Under the pieces are notes generated by a model, which ran no database searches, was not told the origin of the DNA, and worked only from the letters and a program-made list of their open reading frames with translations. From assembly GCF_045278715.1 (NCBI RefSeq), contig NZ_CP136420.1:496001-560000 (forward strand): a stretch of 64,000 nucleotides of DNA, written 5' to 3'. The translations under genes were made by a program, and so were the position numbers. This document shows, piece by piece, positions 24,401-32,915 of the stretch (position 1 is its first letter; each line of letters begins with the position of its first letter). The DNA comes from Neomoorella carbonis (GTDB lineage Bacteria; Bacillota; DSM-521; Neomoorellales; Neomoorellaceae).

Positions 24401-26060
24401 AACAGGGACTGCCGCATCACCAAGATGGTGCCTTTGCGGGTTCGCAGCCTACCTATGAGGAATTGAAACCAAGGAAGGCGGCAACGGGACGCACCAGAAG
24501 TTCAGTTCGCAGCCTACCTATGAGGAATTGAAACATTCACCATGCGTAGCCTCATCCTGTCGCCAGGACAAGTTCGCAGCCTACCTATGAGGAATTGAAA
24601 CTGGACTTGCTACCTGTCCACCCGGTCGGGTCGGCAGGGTTCGCAGCCTACCTATGAGGAATTGAAACCACTTTCACCGATTCCAACGACTTCCAGCCAA
24701 TATATGTTCGCAGCCTACCTATGAGGAATTGAAACACGGAAGACTTGACTATCTCGATGCGTCTGGGTCGGCGTTCGCAGCCTACCTATGAGGAATTGAA
24801 ACTTCCCAAAAACGTAGCTGCCCAACTAGACGCTCCCAGTTCGCAGCCTACCTATGAGGAATTGAAACGAGGTCTTGCCATTCGTTATCCGGATGCCACT
24901 GCGCCGTTCGCAGCCTACCTATGAGGAATTGAAACGAGATGTATGGGATGCGGGCAGCTAGTGGGGAACGAGGTTCGCAGCCTACCTATGAGGAATTGAA
25001 ACATCAGGAGAAGATAGTAGCCAAACTTAAAGAAACTGGGTTCGCAGCCTACCTATGAGGAATTGAAACTTCCATAGTGAGATCTGCTTTTTGGGTTTTT
25101 GCCAGTTCGCAGCCTACCTATGAGGAATTGAAACTTGTTATCCGACAGATGCAGCAGGTAAATGGCCTCCAGTTCGCAGCCTACCTATGAGGAATTGAAA
25201 CTAAACTCCGCCCATTCCTCCGGCGTAAAATCTTCGCGGTTCGCAGCCTACCTATGAGGAATTGAAACTAAGAAATATCAGGAAGGGCAAAAATATAATC
25301 TTCGTTCGCAGCCTACCTATGAGGAATTGAAACGCCCTACTCCTAGTTGAAAAATTTGGCCGGGACGGGGTTCGCAGCCTACCTATGAGGAATTGAAACA
25401 TGCAGTTTGAAATGGGGCAGAAGCTGGAGCGGGAGTTCGCAGCCTACCTATGAGGAATTGAAACCGGGCGGGGGATACAGGTTGAGCATCTCAACCTCTC
25501 GCGTTCGCAGCCTACCTATGAGGAATTGAAACTGGTACTAGGCGACAATGAAAATGAAAAAGCTAAACAGTTCGCAGCCTACCTATGAGGAATTGAAACA
25601 AGTGGTTTTAGGAATAATAGGGATTATCGGCATTGGTTCGCAGCCTACCTATGAGGAATTGAAACCGGCCTTTTCCATAACAAATTCCTCCAACTTACCT
25701 GTTCGCAGCCTACCTATGAGGAATTGAAACCTGGCAGTTGGAAAGTTTTATACGGTAGCCGCCCAGGTTCGCAGCCTACCTATGAGGAATTGAAACCTTT
25801 AGTTCTTGCCATTATTATCATCCTCCAATATAGTTCGCAGCCTACCTATGAGGAATTGAAACTCCCTAAAAAGTCCTTCCCTTCAAGCCACGCATATAAG
25901 TTCGCAGCCTACCTATGAGGAATTGAAACATTTGACCAAATAGCCGGTATCCCGGTCGTAGAACGGTTCGCAGCCTACCTATGAGGAATTGAAACCGGCA
26001 TGGACACAACTTCGGCCAGGAGTGTATCGTGTTCGCAGCCTACCTATGAGGAATTGAAAC
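21451..26060 (+). CRISPR. main CRISPR array: 70 repeats of 30 bp, 69 spacers
   Basis: Repeats of 30 bp (first at 21451-21480, last at 26031-26060) begin GTTCGCAGCC and end ATGAGGAATTGAAAC. I counted 70 starts by hand and saw no base change in any copy. Spacers are 34-38 bases. The ATTGAAAC 3' end is typical of I-B and III repeats and sets the transcription direction left to right, away from the leader. One spacer occurs twice (22671-22706 and 23340-23375). The uniform repeats show no decay up to the insertion element. A partial spacer of 30 bases (26061-26090) follows the last repeat before insertion-sequence DNA begins. Confidence 0.98.
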
Positions 26061-26113
26061 AATATAACCCGGCAGCCTGATAAGGGGGAGTGTAAATCAT
26101 TTTGTGTAAATGG

Positions 26114-26462
26114 CAAAGCACCTATCTCAATAATTTGCTTCTATCTCGTTAAATCGCCTGCTCTCTTAGATTTTCAATTTTTTACGATAAAGTTCAAGAG
26201 GGCAGACTAAGCCTCCATCATCGTCCACAACAACAAGACGATGGTTTAATCTTTAAGTCTTGGGTAGTAACCTCACCACTTCCTGGCCCTCGGCTACCCT
26301 ATCATGTCTCCCGGGGTCTATGCCCTGTTTCATTCCTTCGTTCGGCCTTTTGAGGGCGGGTGGGTTGCGCCTGGTACTTATGAGCAGGGTCTATGCCCTT
26401 ATGGTGGTGATTAAGGCTTCCCCCACCCAAGACTTTTTACCTTGTGTTTGGGTTTTTACTTC
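26114..26462. other. non-coding junction of IS256 left end and IS110 3' end
   Basis: About 350 bases with no gene. The first part should belong to the IS256 left end, the rest to the region downstream of the IS110 transposase. Within it GGGTCTATGCCCT occurs twice, at 26314-26326 and 26387-26399, each able to fold as GGG-TCTAT-CCC-like hairpins. The exact IS110 boundary cannot be placed from one copy. IS110-family ends carry guide (bridge/seek) RNA genes, so this stretch is one candidate site. Confidence 0.4.
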
Positions 26463-27807
26463 TTAAGCTGCTTGCTGTAATTGGGCGCGGCGATAGTCGC
26501 CTAACACTTTGTCAGAGTCGTAGTTTTCTTTCTTCCTGGCCAGGCCGTACATCACCCGTAGCAATTTTACGGCTATGGCTATTAAGGCCTGCTTTTTCTT
26601 TAAGGGGTTTTCCCGCCTGGTCAGGAAGTAGTGGTACAACGCTTTAAATTCACGGTTCTTGGCTACTAGAGTTAGACTGGCTTGGTATAACAGGTTCCTT
26701 AATTCGGCTCGCCCGCGTTTGGATATTTTGCTTTGCCCGTTCTTCTGCCCGGAACTTTGTTCGCTTAAGTTCAGTCCGGCGAGTTTTTGGATTTGCTTCC
26801 AGTGCTCGTAATTTTGGGGATCGCCTATTTCGCCTAAAAAGCCGGCTACTGTTACCAGGCCTATACCGGGGATGCTTAATAAATTGCCTGCGATATCTAT
26901 TCCTGCTAGTATGTCGGCCATGGCTGCTTCTGTTTGCTCGATCTGCTTTTGGTAAAAGGCTATTTCGTCCAGGCAGGCGTTTAGCTTGTGTTGGGCTCCG
27001 GTTAATCCTTCGGTTACTCCTATGGACCCCTGGGCCGTCTGGTAGAGGGCCTGGGCTCTTTTCATCCCTACCCGGTGGTTACTGGCTTCTTTTAATGCGG
27101 CGGCTAATTCTTCGAGTTTATAGGCTAATATTAACCTGGGGAAGGGCGCGGAGCAGGTGACGGACTGGACACAAAAGGAGCTGTTTATAGGCTAATATTA
27201 ACCTGGGGAAGGGACAGTTCCTTAAGACCCATTGGGCTGCTTTGCCTAACAGGTTTTTGAATACTTGCCCCAGCTCGGGGAAGTATTCGTCCAGGATGGC
27301 CTGGAGTTGGTTTAAGGCGCTGTTTAGTTTCCGGCGTTGCTGCCGCCGGGTTACGGTCAGGTTCCTTAGTTCGGCATATTTTCCTTTGGGCAAAAGGCAG
27401 TGGAGGAAATTCCCGTCCTTGACTACTTTGGCTATTATCCCGGCGTCTTTTCGGTCGTTCTTGGTGGGGGAGTTACCCACTTCCTCTTTCCGCCTTTTGA
27501 CGTGATAGGGATTGACTATCACTACTGTATAACCCTGCTCCTGGAGAAACCATGCTAAGGGTTTCCAGTAGTGGCCGGTGGGTTCCATGCCGATTACTAC
27601 CCTTGTTGCCCTGGCTTTTTCTTTGGCTTCTTCCATTTTAGCCACTAGACGATAATAGCCTTCTTTGCTATTATGGAACTTGAAGGGTTTGACCACATCT
27701 AGTTCGATTTGGTTATAGATCCGTGCCCAGTGGTTGTGTTTGGCTACATCGATACCGACAATTATCACATCACCATGGACCAGTAATTTCTTTTGCACTT
27801 CATTCAT
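26463..27807 (-). pseudogene. IS110-family transposase, broken by a 67-bp insertion
   Basis: The N-terminal part (from ATG 27807) has the DEDD RuvC-like domain: VIIVGIDVAKHNHWA, VIGMEPTGHYWKPLAW and SPTKNDRKDAGIIAKV. The C-terminal part (26463-27065 and upstream) has the Transposase_20 region, LLSIPGIGLVTVAGFLGEIG, and the serine motif GLNLSEQSSGQ. The halves are in different frames. Removing 67 bp between two 31-bp direct copies (27116-27146 and 27183-27213) restores one reading frame, so the gene was recently intact. The ribosome site AGGAGG is about 10 bases before the ATG. As it stands it should not make a full DEDD recombinase. Confidence 0.85.
27116..27213. repeat. 31-bp direct repeat around a 36-bp insert inside the IS110 transposase
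   Basis: Positions 27116-27146 and 27183-27213 are identical (beginning GTTTATAGGCTAATATTAAC, ending CTGGGGAAGGG). Between them lie 36 bases of unrelated DNA (27147-27182). The net addition is 67 bp, which is not a multiple of three and explains the frame break in the transposase. The pattern suggests template switching or imperfect repair. Confidence 0.9.
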
Positions 27808-27817
27808 ACGGTTTCTC

Positions 27818-27868
27818 GCCTCCTGGTGGGTTTGTTTGTTTTGGTCTATTTTCTTTTTACCAGGAGGC
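27818..27868. promoter_or_regulatory. hairpin hiding the IS110 ribosome site; terminator on the plus strand
   Basis: GCCTCCTGGT (27818-27827) and ACCAGGAGGC (27859-27868) are perfect 10-bp complements around a 31-base loop. On minus-strand RNA the second arm contains the AGGAGG ribosome site of the transposase, so RNA entering from outside the element would fold it away. On the plus strand the same stem is followed by TTTTTTATT and looks like an intrinsic terminator facing CRISPR transcription. Confidence 0.65.
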
Positions 27869-27885
27869 TTTTTTATTGGCAACAC

Positions 27886-28158
27886 CTACCTTAAATCATT
27901 ACAGGAATGCTTATTAAATGGTGATACATAACTGGCTCTTATCCGGCAGGAGGATAGGGCAATGCTGAGGAGCAACCCGAGCGCCTGCCGGTATTCTGCC
28001 GGGGATAATGGGGGAGATGCAAGGTAACCTTTTCCCTCTCCCCACCTCTCCAAAGCACCAGAACCAATTATCCCTGGGAGAACTAAAGCGATAAACCTCG
28101 GGGGGTTGGGGGCAGAGCCCCCAAGAACTATCTCAGTTAATATTCCCTTGTAAGCCAG
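27886..28158. other. non-coding region between IS110 transposase start and IS256 transposase end
   Basis: About 270 bases without a gene. It should include the 5' end of the IS110-family element and the 3' tail of the IS256 element. GC-rich potential stems occur around 27950-28020 (CCGGCAGGAGG, GCCTGCCGG, CTGCCGGGG). In IS110-group elements this upstream end encodes the bridge RNA, read in the same direction as the transposase; this is a candidate only. Confidence 0.4.
28106..28124. terminator. perfect GC-rich stem downstream of IS256 transposase
   Basis: TTGGGGGC (28106-28113), loop AGA, GCCCCCAA (28117-28124): a perfect 8-bp stem about 35 bases after the IS256 transposase stop on the minus strand. 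No long U run follows, so termination strength is uncertain. Confidence 0.5.
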
Positions 28159-29379
28159 TTAAATAATCATTCTTGCCGTCAGTCTATCACCAAAGTAGAT
28201 TATTAGTTGAGAAAGGCACCTTCCCCAATCTCGTATAGGCATGGTCCATTTTCTTGCAATGTCGAGGGTGGCCAGGTAGATAATTTTTCTTAAAGCCTCA
28301 TCCGTCGGATAGGCCGTTTTAGTTTTAGTGACCTTCCTCAACTGCCGGTGATAACCCTCAACGGCATTGGTAGTATAGATAATCCGGCGTATTTCTGGCG
28401 GGTACTTGAAATAAGCAGTCAATTCCAGCCAATTGTTCTCCCATGATTTGATAACAAGTGGGTATCTTTTCTGCCATTTATCCTTGAACTCGCTGAACTT
28501 TAATTCCGCTTCCTCAAGGGTAAGGGCCTGATATACCTGCTTTAAATCGGCCATTAGTGATTTGCGGTCTTTGTAAGAAACATACTTGAGGGAATTGCGG
28601 ATCTGGTGAATGACACAGAGTTGCACCTCGGTCTGCGGGAAAACCGCGTTTATGGCCTCAGAAAAGCCCGTTAGACCGTCTTTACAAACTATCAGGATAT
28701 CCTCCACGCCCCGGTTTTTTAAATCGTTTAGTACGCCGAGCCAAAAGCTGGCACTTTCGCTCTCGCCAATCCAGATGCCCAGGATATCCTTATGGCCCGT
28801 AACGCTGATACCCAGAACCGTATAGGCAGCCTTATTAACAATGCGGTTATCCTGTTTTACCTTGAAGTGAATGGCATCGAGGTAAACGATAGGGTAGACA
28901 GGATCTAATGGCCGTGACTGCCATTCGATTATCTGGGGGAGAATTTTATCCGTTACCTTGCTGACCAGGACCGGTGATACCTCGATCCCGTAAATGTCTT
29001 TCATCTGGTCCTCGATATCCCGGGTGGACATACCTTTGGCGTACATGGCTATTATCTGGTCTTCCAGCTCGTTGGCGGTAGTTTGGTACTTGCGGATAAT
29101 TTGGGGTTCAAACTCACCATTGCGGTCCCGGGGAATCTTTATTTCCGTTTTACCTGCTCTGGTCTTAATAGTTTTCTGGCTATACCCGTTACGGCTATTC
29201 CCGGTATTAATTCCTTCCGGCGAATTCTTGGGATAGCCTAAATGGTGCTCCATTTCGGCTTCAAGAACCTGTTGAATGGTATCCTTGAATAGTTCTTTAA
29301 GCTTTTCCTGGATGTCACCAATAGTCCTACATTCTTTGGCCAGTTCTTTGGCTAGTGCATTTCCTGCTGGGTCTTGCAT
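28159..29379 (-). CDS. IS256-family (mutator-type) transposase
   Basis: An apparently complete 406-residue transposase. The DDE triad is visible: YLDAIHFKV (about residue 168), VCKDGLTGFSEAI (about 234), and YTTNAVEGYHRQLRK (about 345). C-x-x-H follows the second Asp (LCVIHQIRNS), as in the family. The N-terminal RAGKTEIKIPRDR segment is also characteristic. GGAGATGACC precedes the ATG. Intact sequence suggests a fairly recent arrival in the array, although the element itself has since been split by IS110. Confidence 0.95.
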   Translation of the reverse strand: MQDPAGNALAKELAKECRTIGDIQEKLKELFKDTIQQVLEAEMEHHLGYPKNSPEGINTGNSRNGYSQKTIKTRAGKTEIKIPRDRNGEFEPQIIRKYQTTANELEDQIIAMYAKGMSTRDIEDQMKDIYGIEVSPVLVSKVTDKILPQIIEWQSRPLDPVYPIVYLDAIHFKVKQDNRIVNKAAYTVLGISVTGHKDILGIWIGESESASFWLGVLNDLKNRGVEDILIVCKDGLTGFSEAINAVFPQTEVQLCVIHQIRNSLKYVSYKDRKSLMADLKQVYQALTLEEAELKFSEFKDKWQKRYPLVIKSWENNWLELTAYFKYPPEIRRIIYTTNAVEGYHRQLRKVTKTKTAYPTDEALRKIIYLATLDIARKWTMPIRDWGRCLSQLIIYFGDRLTARMII

Positions 29380-29433
29380 AAATGGTCATCTCCTTTATTG
29401 GTAGTATTGACCATTTACACAAAACTTTTTACG

Positions 29434-29474
29434 TCCTCCTCTCCCGCCTCTGGAAAACCGTCCTGGCTCTCGCT
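29434..29474. other. spacer remnant to the right of the insertion
   Basis: Forty-one bases between the IS256 right end and the next repeat. This is slightly longer than any other spacer (34-38), so either the IS end extends a few bases further or the junction was rearranged. It does not join with the 30-base remnant at 26061 to make one normal spacer. Confidence 0.5.
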
Positions 29475-29701
29475 GTTCGCAGCCTACCTATGAGGAATTG
29501 AAACATGTATTGTTCAATTGTATCCTCTAACTTTAGTAAGTTCGCAGCCTACCTATGAGGAATTGAAACAATATGCCCAGGTTTAATGAGGGTGCGGAGG
29601 GATGCGTTCGCAGCCTACCTATGAGGAATTGAAACGTGGACGGGCCATATATCGAGTTATTCGCCCGGTACGTTCGCAGCCTACCTATGAGGAATTGAAA
29701 C
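29475..29701 (+). CRISPR. leader-distal end of the CRISPR array: 4 repeats, 3 spacers
   Basis: Repeats at 29475, 29540, 29606 and 29672 are identical to those of the main array, and three full spacers of 35-36 bases lie between them. They are the oldest end of the array, now separated from the leader by 3.4 kb of insertion-sequence DNA that contains a plus-strand terminator, so their transcription from the leader is doubtful. After 29701 no further repeat is seen. Confidence 0.97.
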
Positions 29702-29853
29702 AAGGGCTTTATAAAGACCCGCGGTAAAATGTCAAGACCCTGAACTGGAAATTTTAATGTCTCAAAATGTAAAAAGGCAATAAGAAACCAAGCCGGCAAA
29801 GCAAAACAATAATTACCAGCACGAACAGTAAAAGACAGTTGCAAAAGAAATGT
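29702..29853. other. trailer between last repeat and IS110 fragment
   Basis: About 150 AT-rich bases with no gene. It presumably contains the 3' end of the IS110 element whose transposase fragment follows; I see no repeat or promoter worth naming. Confidence 0.4.
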
Positions 29854-30186
29854 TTAACCCAACCTCCTTTGCCGGTAAATTTGGCCCTCACTCAGCAGCG
29901 TGAAGACCATGCGCACTAGCTTGCGGGCAGTCAAGACCAGGGCACGTTTATGGTGATGATGCCTGGCTTCGGTAAATTTCTTACGGTAGAACGCGGCATA
30001 TTCCGGCTCCCGCACCCGGACGGAATTAGCCGCTTCAATGAGGTAGTACCGTAAGTAATAATTACCGGACCTGGTGAGGGGGATATCCTCGGCAGAAAAC
30101 TTGCTGGACTGATGCTGCCGCCAGGTCAGGCCTGCAAATTTAGCAAGGGCATTGTGGTTTTTAAACCTGGAAATGTCACCAATTTC
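29854..30186 (-). pseudogene. C-terminal fragment of a second IS110-family transposase
   Basis: The last 110 codons of an IS110-type transposase: EIGDISRFKNHNALAKFAGL, then SKFSAEDIPLTRSGN, YYLRYYLIEAANSVRV and a basic C terminus. It is a different element from the one at 26463. The upstream part is replaced at 30186/30187 by the left inverted repeat of IS66, and the open frame continues into IS66 DNA only by chance. The N-terminal DEDD domain is absent from the window. Confidence 0.85.
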
Positions 30187-30274
30187 GTAAGCGTCAAATA
30201 CAACCCACCTTGGCGCAATATCCGAGTATAGGGGATAATCCTCTTCAGAACACAGGCTGAGGAGGAATTTCTTT

Positions 30275-30601
30275 ATGACCAAAGCCGAACGGCAAGCACT
30301 ATGGGAAACCCGGATAGCCGAATATAAGATGAGCGGGCAAAGCGTTAAAGAATGGTGCGCCGCCCATGAAGACGTTAGCCCCAAACAATTATGGTACTGG
30401 CTGCGGAAGTATAAAAACCAGGATGTAGTTTCCTCGGGAAAATCAAATCGGTGGTTGCCGGTAGAAGTAACCGACCAGACATCTATAGAACAGGGCCATA
30501 CTTTACTGGTCAAAATAGGACCGGCCAGCATCGAGGTAAGATCCGGCTTTGATCCCGCCTTGCTTTCTCAGGTGGTTAAGGTGCTGGTAGCTTTATGCTA
30601 A
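30275..30601 (+). CDS. tnpA: IS66-family accessory protein TnpA
   Basis: A 108-residue protein starting TKAERQALWETRIAEYKMSG with a helix-turn-helix of the IS66 TnpA type (SVKEWCAAHEDVSPKQLWYW). Its role in transposition is accessory. GAGGAGG lies about 12 bases upstream of the ATG. The stop overlaps the tnpB start (ATGCTAA at 30595-30601). Confidence 0.88.
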   Translation: MTKAERQALWETRIAEYKMSGQSVKEWCAAHEDVSPKQLWYWLRKYKNQDVVSSGKSNRWLPVEVTDQTSIEQGHTLLVKIGPASIEVRSGFDPALLSQVVKVLVALC

Positions 30602-30951
30602 ACGAAGCAGGCATCGACCGGGTTTATCTCGCCTGCGGCGCAACGGATCTGCGCAAGTCCATTGACGGCCTGGCGGTGCTGGTCAAGGAAGGGTTTGAAT
30701 TGGACCCCTTCTCTCCCTGCCTTTTTGTTTTCTGCAACCGCCAGCGGGACAAACTAAAGATCCTCCACTGGGAGCACAATGGATTCTGGCTTTATTACCG
30801 CCGGCTGGAGAAGGGCAAATTTCCCTGGCCGCAAGATATCACTTCTTCCACCATCACCGTCACTCGCCGGGAACTGCGCTGGCTGCTTGACGGCCTCCCC
30901 ATCAAACAGTCCCAGGCCCATCCCGAGGTAAAAGCGCGCACCATCTTGTAA
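30595..30951 (+). CDS. tnpB: IS66-family accessory protein TnpB
   Basis: A 118-residue protein with the well-known IS66 Orf2 pattern: VYLACGATDLRKSIDGLAVL, FVFCNRQRDKLKILHWEHNG, FWLYYRRLEKGKF and ELRWLLDGL. Overlaps tnpA by 7 bases. It is unrelated to the IS605 TnpB nuclease in spite of the shared name. Confidence 0.93.
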   Translation: MLNEAGIDRVYLACGATDLRKSIDGLAVLVKEGFELDPFSPCLFVFCNRQRDKLKILHWEHNGFWLYYRRLEKGKFPWPQDITSSTITVTRRELRWLLDGLPIKQSQAHPEVKARTIL

Positions 30952-31031
30952 TATAAAGCACCAGAAAGAAATATTTTCTGTTTGTGGTTGATTCTAGAGG
31001 AATTCGAAGCGATTCGTCGAATCATTAATGC

Positions 31032-32628
31032 ATGAACACTTCGCAATCTATCGCTGCCATGACCATAGAAGAGCTGCAAAGCCGCTGTCTACAGCTGGAA
31101 GAGCAGTGTAGATGGCTGGAACAACAGAATGCCGAACTGACCGCCAAGTTAAACTGGTTTATGGAGCAGTTTCGTTTAAGCAAGAAGCGGCAATTCGGTG
31201 TTTCCAGCGAACGGACCAAGCCTTTAGAAGAGCAGCTTTTACTTTTTAATGAGGCGGAAGTGGAAGCCCGGCCGGAGGCAGCGGAGCCGGATTTGGAAAC
31301 CATCACCTACCAGCGCCGTAAAACACACAGCCGCCGGGAGATGAACCTGGAAGATCTGCCGGTAGAAGTAGTAGAGCACCGCCTGCCGGAAGAAGAACGG
31401 GTCTGCCAAAGCTCACGGCGGTCCCTTGCATGAAATGAGCACCGAGGTGCGGCAGGAACTCAAAGTAATCCCGGCCCAGGTGAAAGTGGTCAAACATGTG
31501 CGCTACGTTTATTCCTGCCGCCGCTGCGAGCGGGAAGAGATAACCACTCCCGTTGTCACGGCGCCGATGCCTGCTCCTGTACTTCCCGGGAGCCCGGTAT
31601 CTCCCTCCCTCATGGCCTACATCATGACCCAGAAATACGGGGCGGGGTTACCCCTCTACCGCCAGGAGCAGCAGTTTAAAGGTTTGGGGATAGACCTTTC
31701 CCGGCAGACAATGGCCAACTGGGTGCTCCATGGAGCCAACACCTGGCTAACCCTTATTTACGACCGCCTCCATGAACACCTGCTTAAAAGAGATATCCTC
31801 CATGCCGACGAGACGACCTTACAGGTGCTTCAGGAACCCGGAAGGGAAGCTACCACCAAGTCTTATCTCTGGCTTTACCGTACCGGGCGGGACGGACCCC
31901 CCATCATCCTTTACGACTATCAGACCACCCGGGCCGGCAAACACCCCCGCCGCTTCCTGGCAGGTTTTAAGGGTTATTTACACGTCGACGGCTATGCCGG
32001 TTACAACGAACTTCCGGATGTCACCCTGGTCGGCTGCTGGGCCCATGCCCGGCGCAAGTTTGACGAAGCATTAAAGGCCCTGCCGGAAGATAAACGCAAT
32101 GCACCCGTAGCCGCCCGGGAGGGGCTGGAGTACTGCAACCGGCTCTTTGCCATCGAGCGCGAGTTGAAAGATAAAACACCAGAGGAACGCTATCAAATCC
32201 GCCAGGTGCGCAGCCGGCCCGTGCTGGACGCCTTTTTGGCGTGGCTTAAAAACCAAAAAGCCCGGGTACTGCCCAAAAGCACCTTTGGCCAGGCCATTTA
32301 CTATTGCCTGGGCCAGTGGGATAAACTCGTAGCCTTTTTGCAAGACGGGCGTCTGGAACTTGACAACAACCGCAGCGAACGCTCCATCAAGCCCTTCGTC
32401 ATCGGCCGCAAGAACTGGTTGTTTGCCAACACCCCACGGGGCGCCAAAGCCAGCGCTATTACCTACAGCATTATAGAAACGGCCAAGGAAAATAATTTAA
32501 ATCCCTTCCACTATCTCATTTACCTCTTCGAAAAACTTCCCAACCTGGACCTCCAGGACAAAAATGCCCTGGATCAACTCCTGCCGTGGTCCGCTTCATT
32601 ACCTCCAATTTGCCGGATAAATAATTAA
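31032..32628 (+). pseudogene. tnpC: IS66-family transposase TnpC, single frameshift
   Basis: The N-terminal coiled-coil and zinc-ribbon region (31032-31433: MTIEELQSRCLQLEEQ, FRLSKKRQFGVSSER) and the catalytic part (31426-32628: RYVYSCRRCEREEITTPVV, HADETTLQVL, YDYQTTRAGKHPRRFL, LDNNRSERSIKPFVIGRKNW) are in adjacent frames. Around 31405-31425 the expected cysteine-glycine-glycine turn reads AGCTCACGGCGG; deleting one base there rejoins the frames. It is either a genuine inactivating mutation or a base-call error. Everything else, including the DDE residues, is preserved. Confidence 0.85.
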
Positions 32629-32679
32629 GCTTGTTTTAGCCCCCACCTCGGTGATAGGTGGGGGTTATTTTACGCTTAC

Positions 32680-32736
32680 GGTTATCCTGCTTTACTTTGA
32701 AGTGAATGGCATCAAGGTAAACGAGAGGGTAGAAAC
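32680..32736 (-). pseudogene. remnant of an IS256-family transposase gene
   Basis: Fifty-odd bases immediately after the IS66 right end match the IS256 transposase gene at 28844-28900 with about four differences (region encoding the catalytic YLDAIHFKV segment, minus strand). It is what remains of another IS256 copy after a deletion abutting IS66. Confidence 0.8.
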
Positions 32737-32915
32737 CTGCCGGCTATTTTTTTACTATTTTTGGGCAGCCTATTTACCAAAAGGCAGGATTCTACCTCCT
32801 GGTGAAGAATAAAACATTTGATTAAGGAAGGCAAATCTTTGCAGATGGCAGCGACACACCGCTGCAGCCTGCCTGCCGGTAGGATTGAAAGGTAAAGTTT
32901 AAGGAGGAAACGCTG
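32737..32915 (+). promoter_or_regulatory. ahcY upstream region with a two-layer hairpin
   Basis: No gene. A stem GCAGCG-ACACAC-CGCTGC lies at 32848-32865, extended by GCAG (32841-32844) and CTGC (32869-32872). A strong AAGGAGG precedes the ahcY ATG. The hairpin lies in the probable 5' leader, but it does not match any riboswitch consensus that I can recognise. Confidence 0.35.

Larger units (their letters stand above)
26091..29433 (-). mobile_element. IS256-family element interrupting the CRISPR array (itself interrupted)
   Basis: The ends are marked by an inverted repeat: TTTTGTGTAAATGG at 26100-26113 and its complement at 29411-29424, each with a further outer GTAAA word (26092-26096 and 29428-29432). 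The transposase (28159-29379, minus) lies next to the right end. The 3.3 kb between the ends is far longer than a usual 1.3-1.5 kb IS256 because an IS110-family element sits between the transposase and the left end. No matching target duplication is seen (left flank AAGGGGGAG, right flank CCTCCTCTC), so outer boundaries are good to a few bases only. Confidence 0.75.
30187..32679 (+). mobile_element. IS66-family insertion sequence
   Basis: A 2493-bp element bounded by inverted repeats that begin GTAAGCGTCAAATACAACCC at 30187 and, on the other strand from 32679, GTAAGCGTAAAATAACCCCC. It contains tnpA, tnpB and a frameshifted tnpC in the usual order. The flanks do not match (CCAATTTC left, GGTTATCC right): the left flank is an IS110 transposase and the right flank an IS256 remnant, so no 8-bp target duplication remains and a deletion or recombination has happened beside the element. 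Confidence 0.88.

Noticed and set aside
22520..25918. Open frames on both strands inside the CRISPR array, repeating SQPTYEELK or FQFLIGRLRT
   Set aside because: The 30-bp repeat lacks stops in several frames, so these peptides are translated repeats, not genes.
27116..27213. Repeat(31)-unique(36)-repeat(31) pattern that looks like a CRISPR unit
   Set aside because: The repeated sequence is part of the IS110 transposase gene and unrelated to the array repeat; it is a partial duplication.
26091..29433. Whole 3.3 kb block as a compound transposon with cargo
   Set aside because: Only transposase genes are present; the IS256 ends with an IS110 insertion between explain it.
32737..32915. Possible SAH or SAM riboswitch upstream of ahcY
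   Set aside because: Only a simple two-layer hairpin is visible; no match to known aptamer cores could be made by eye.
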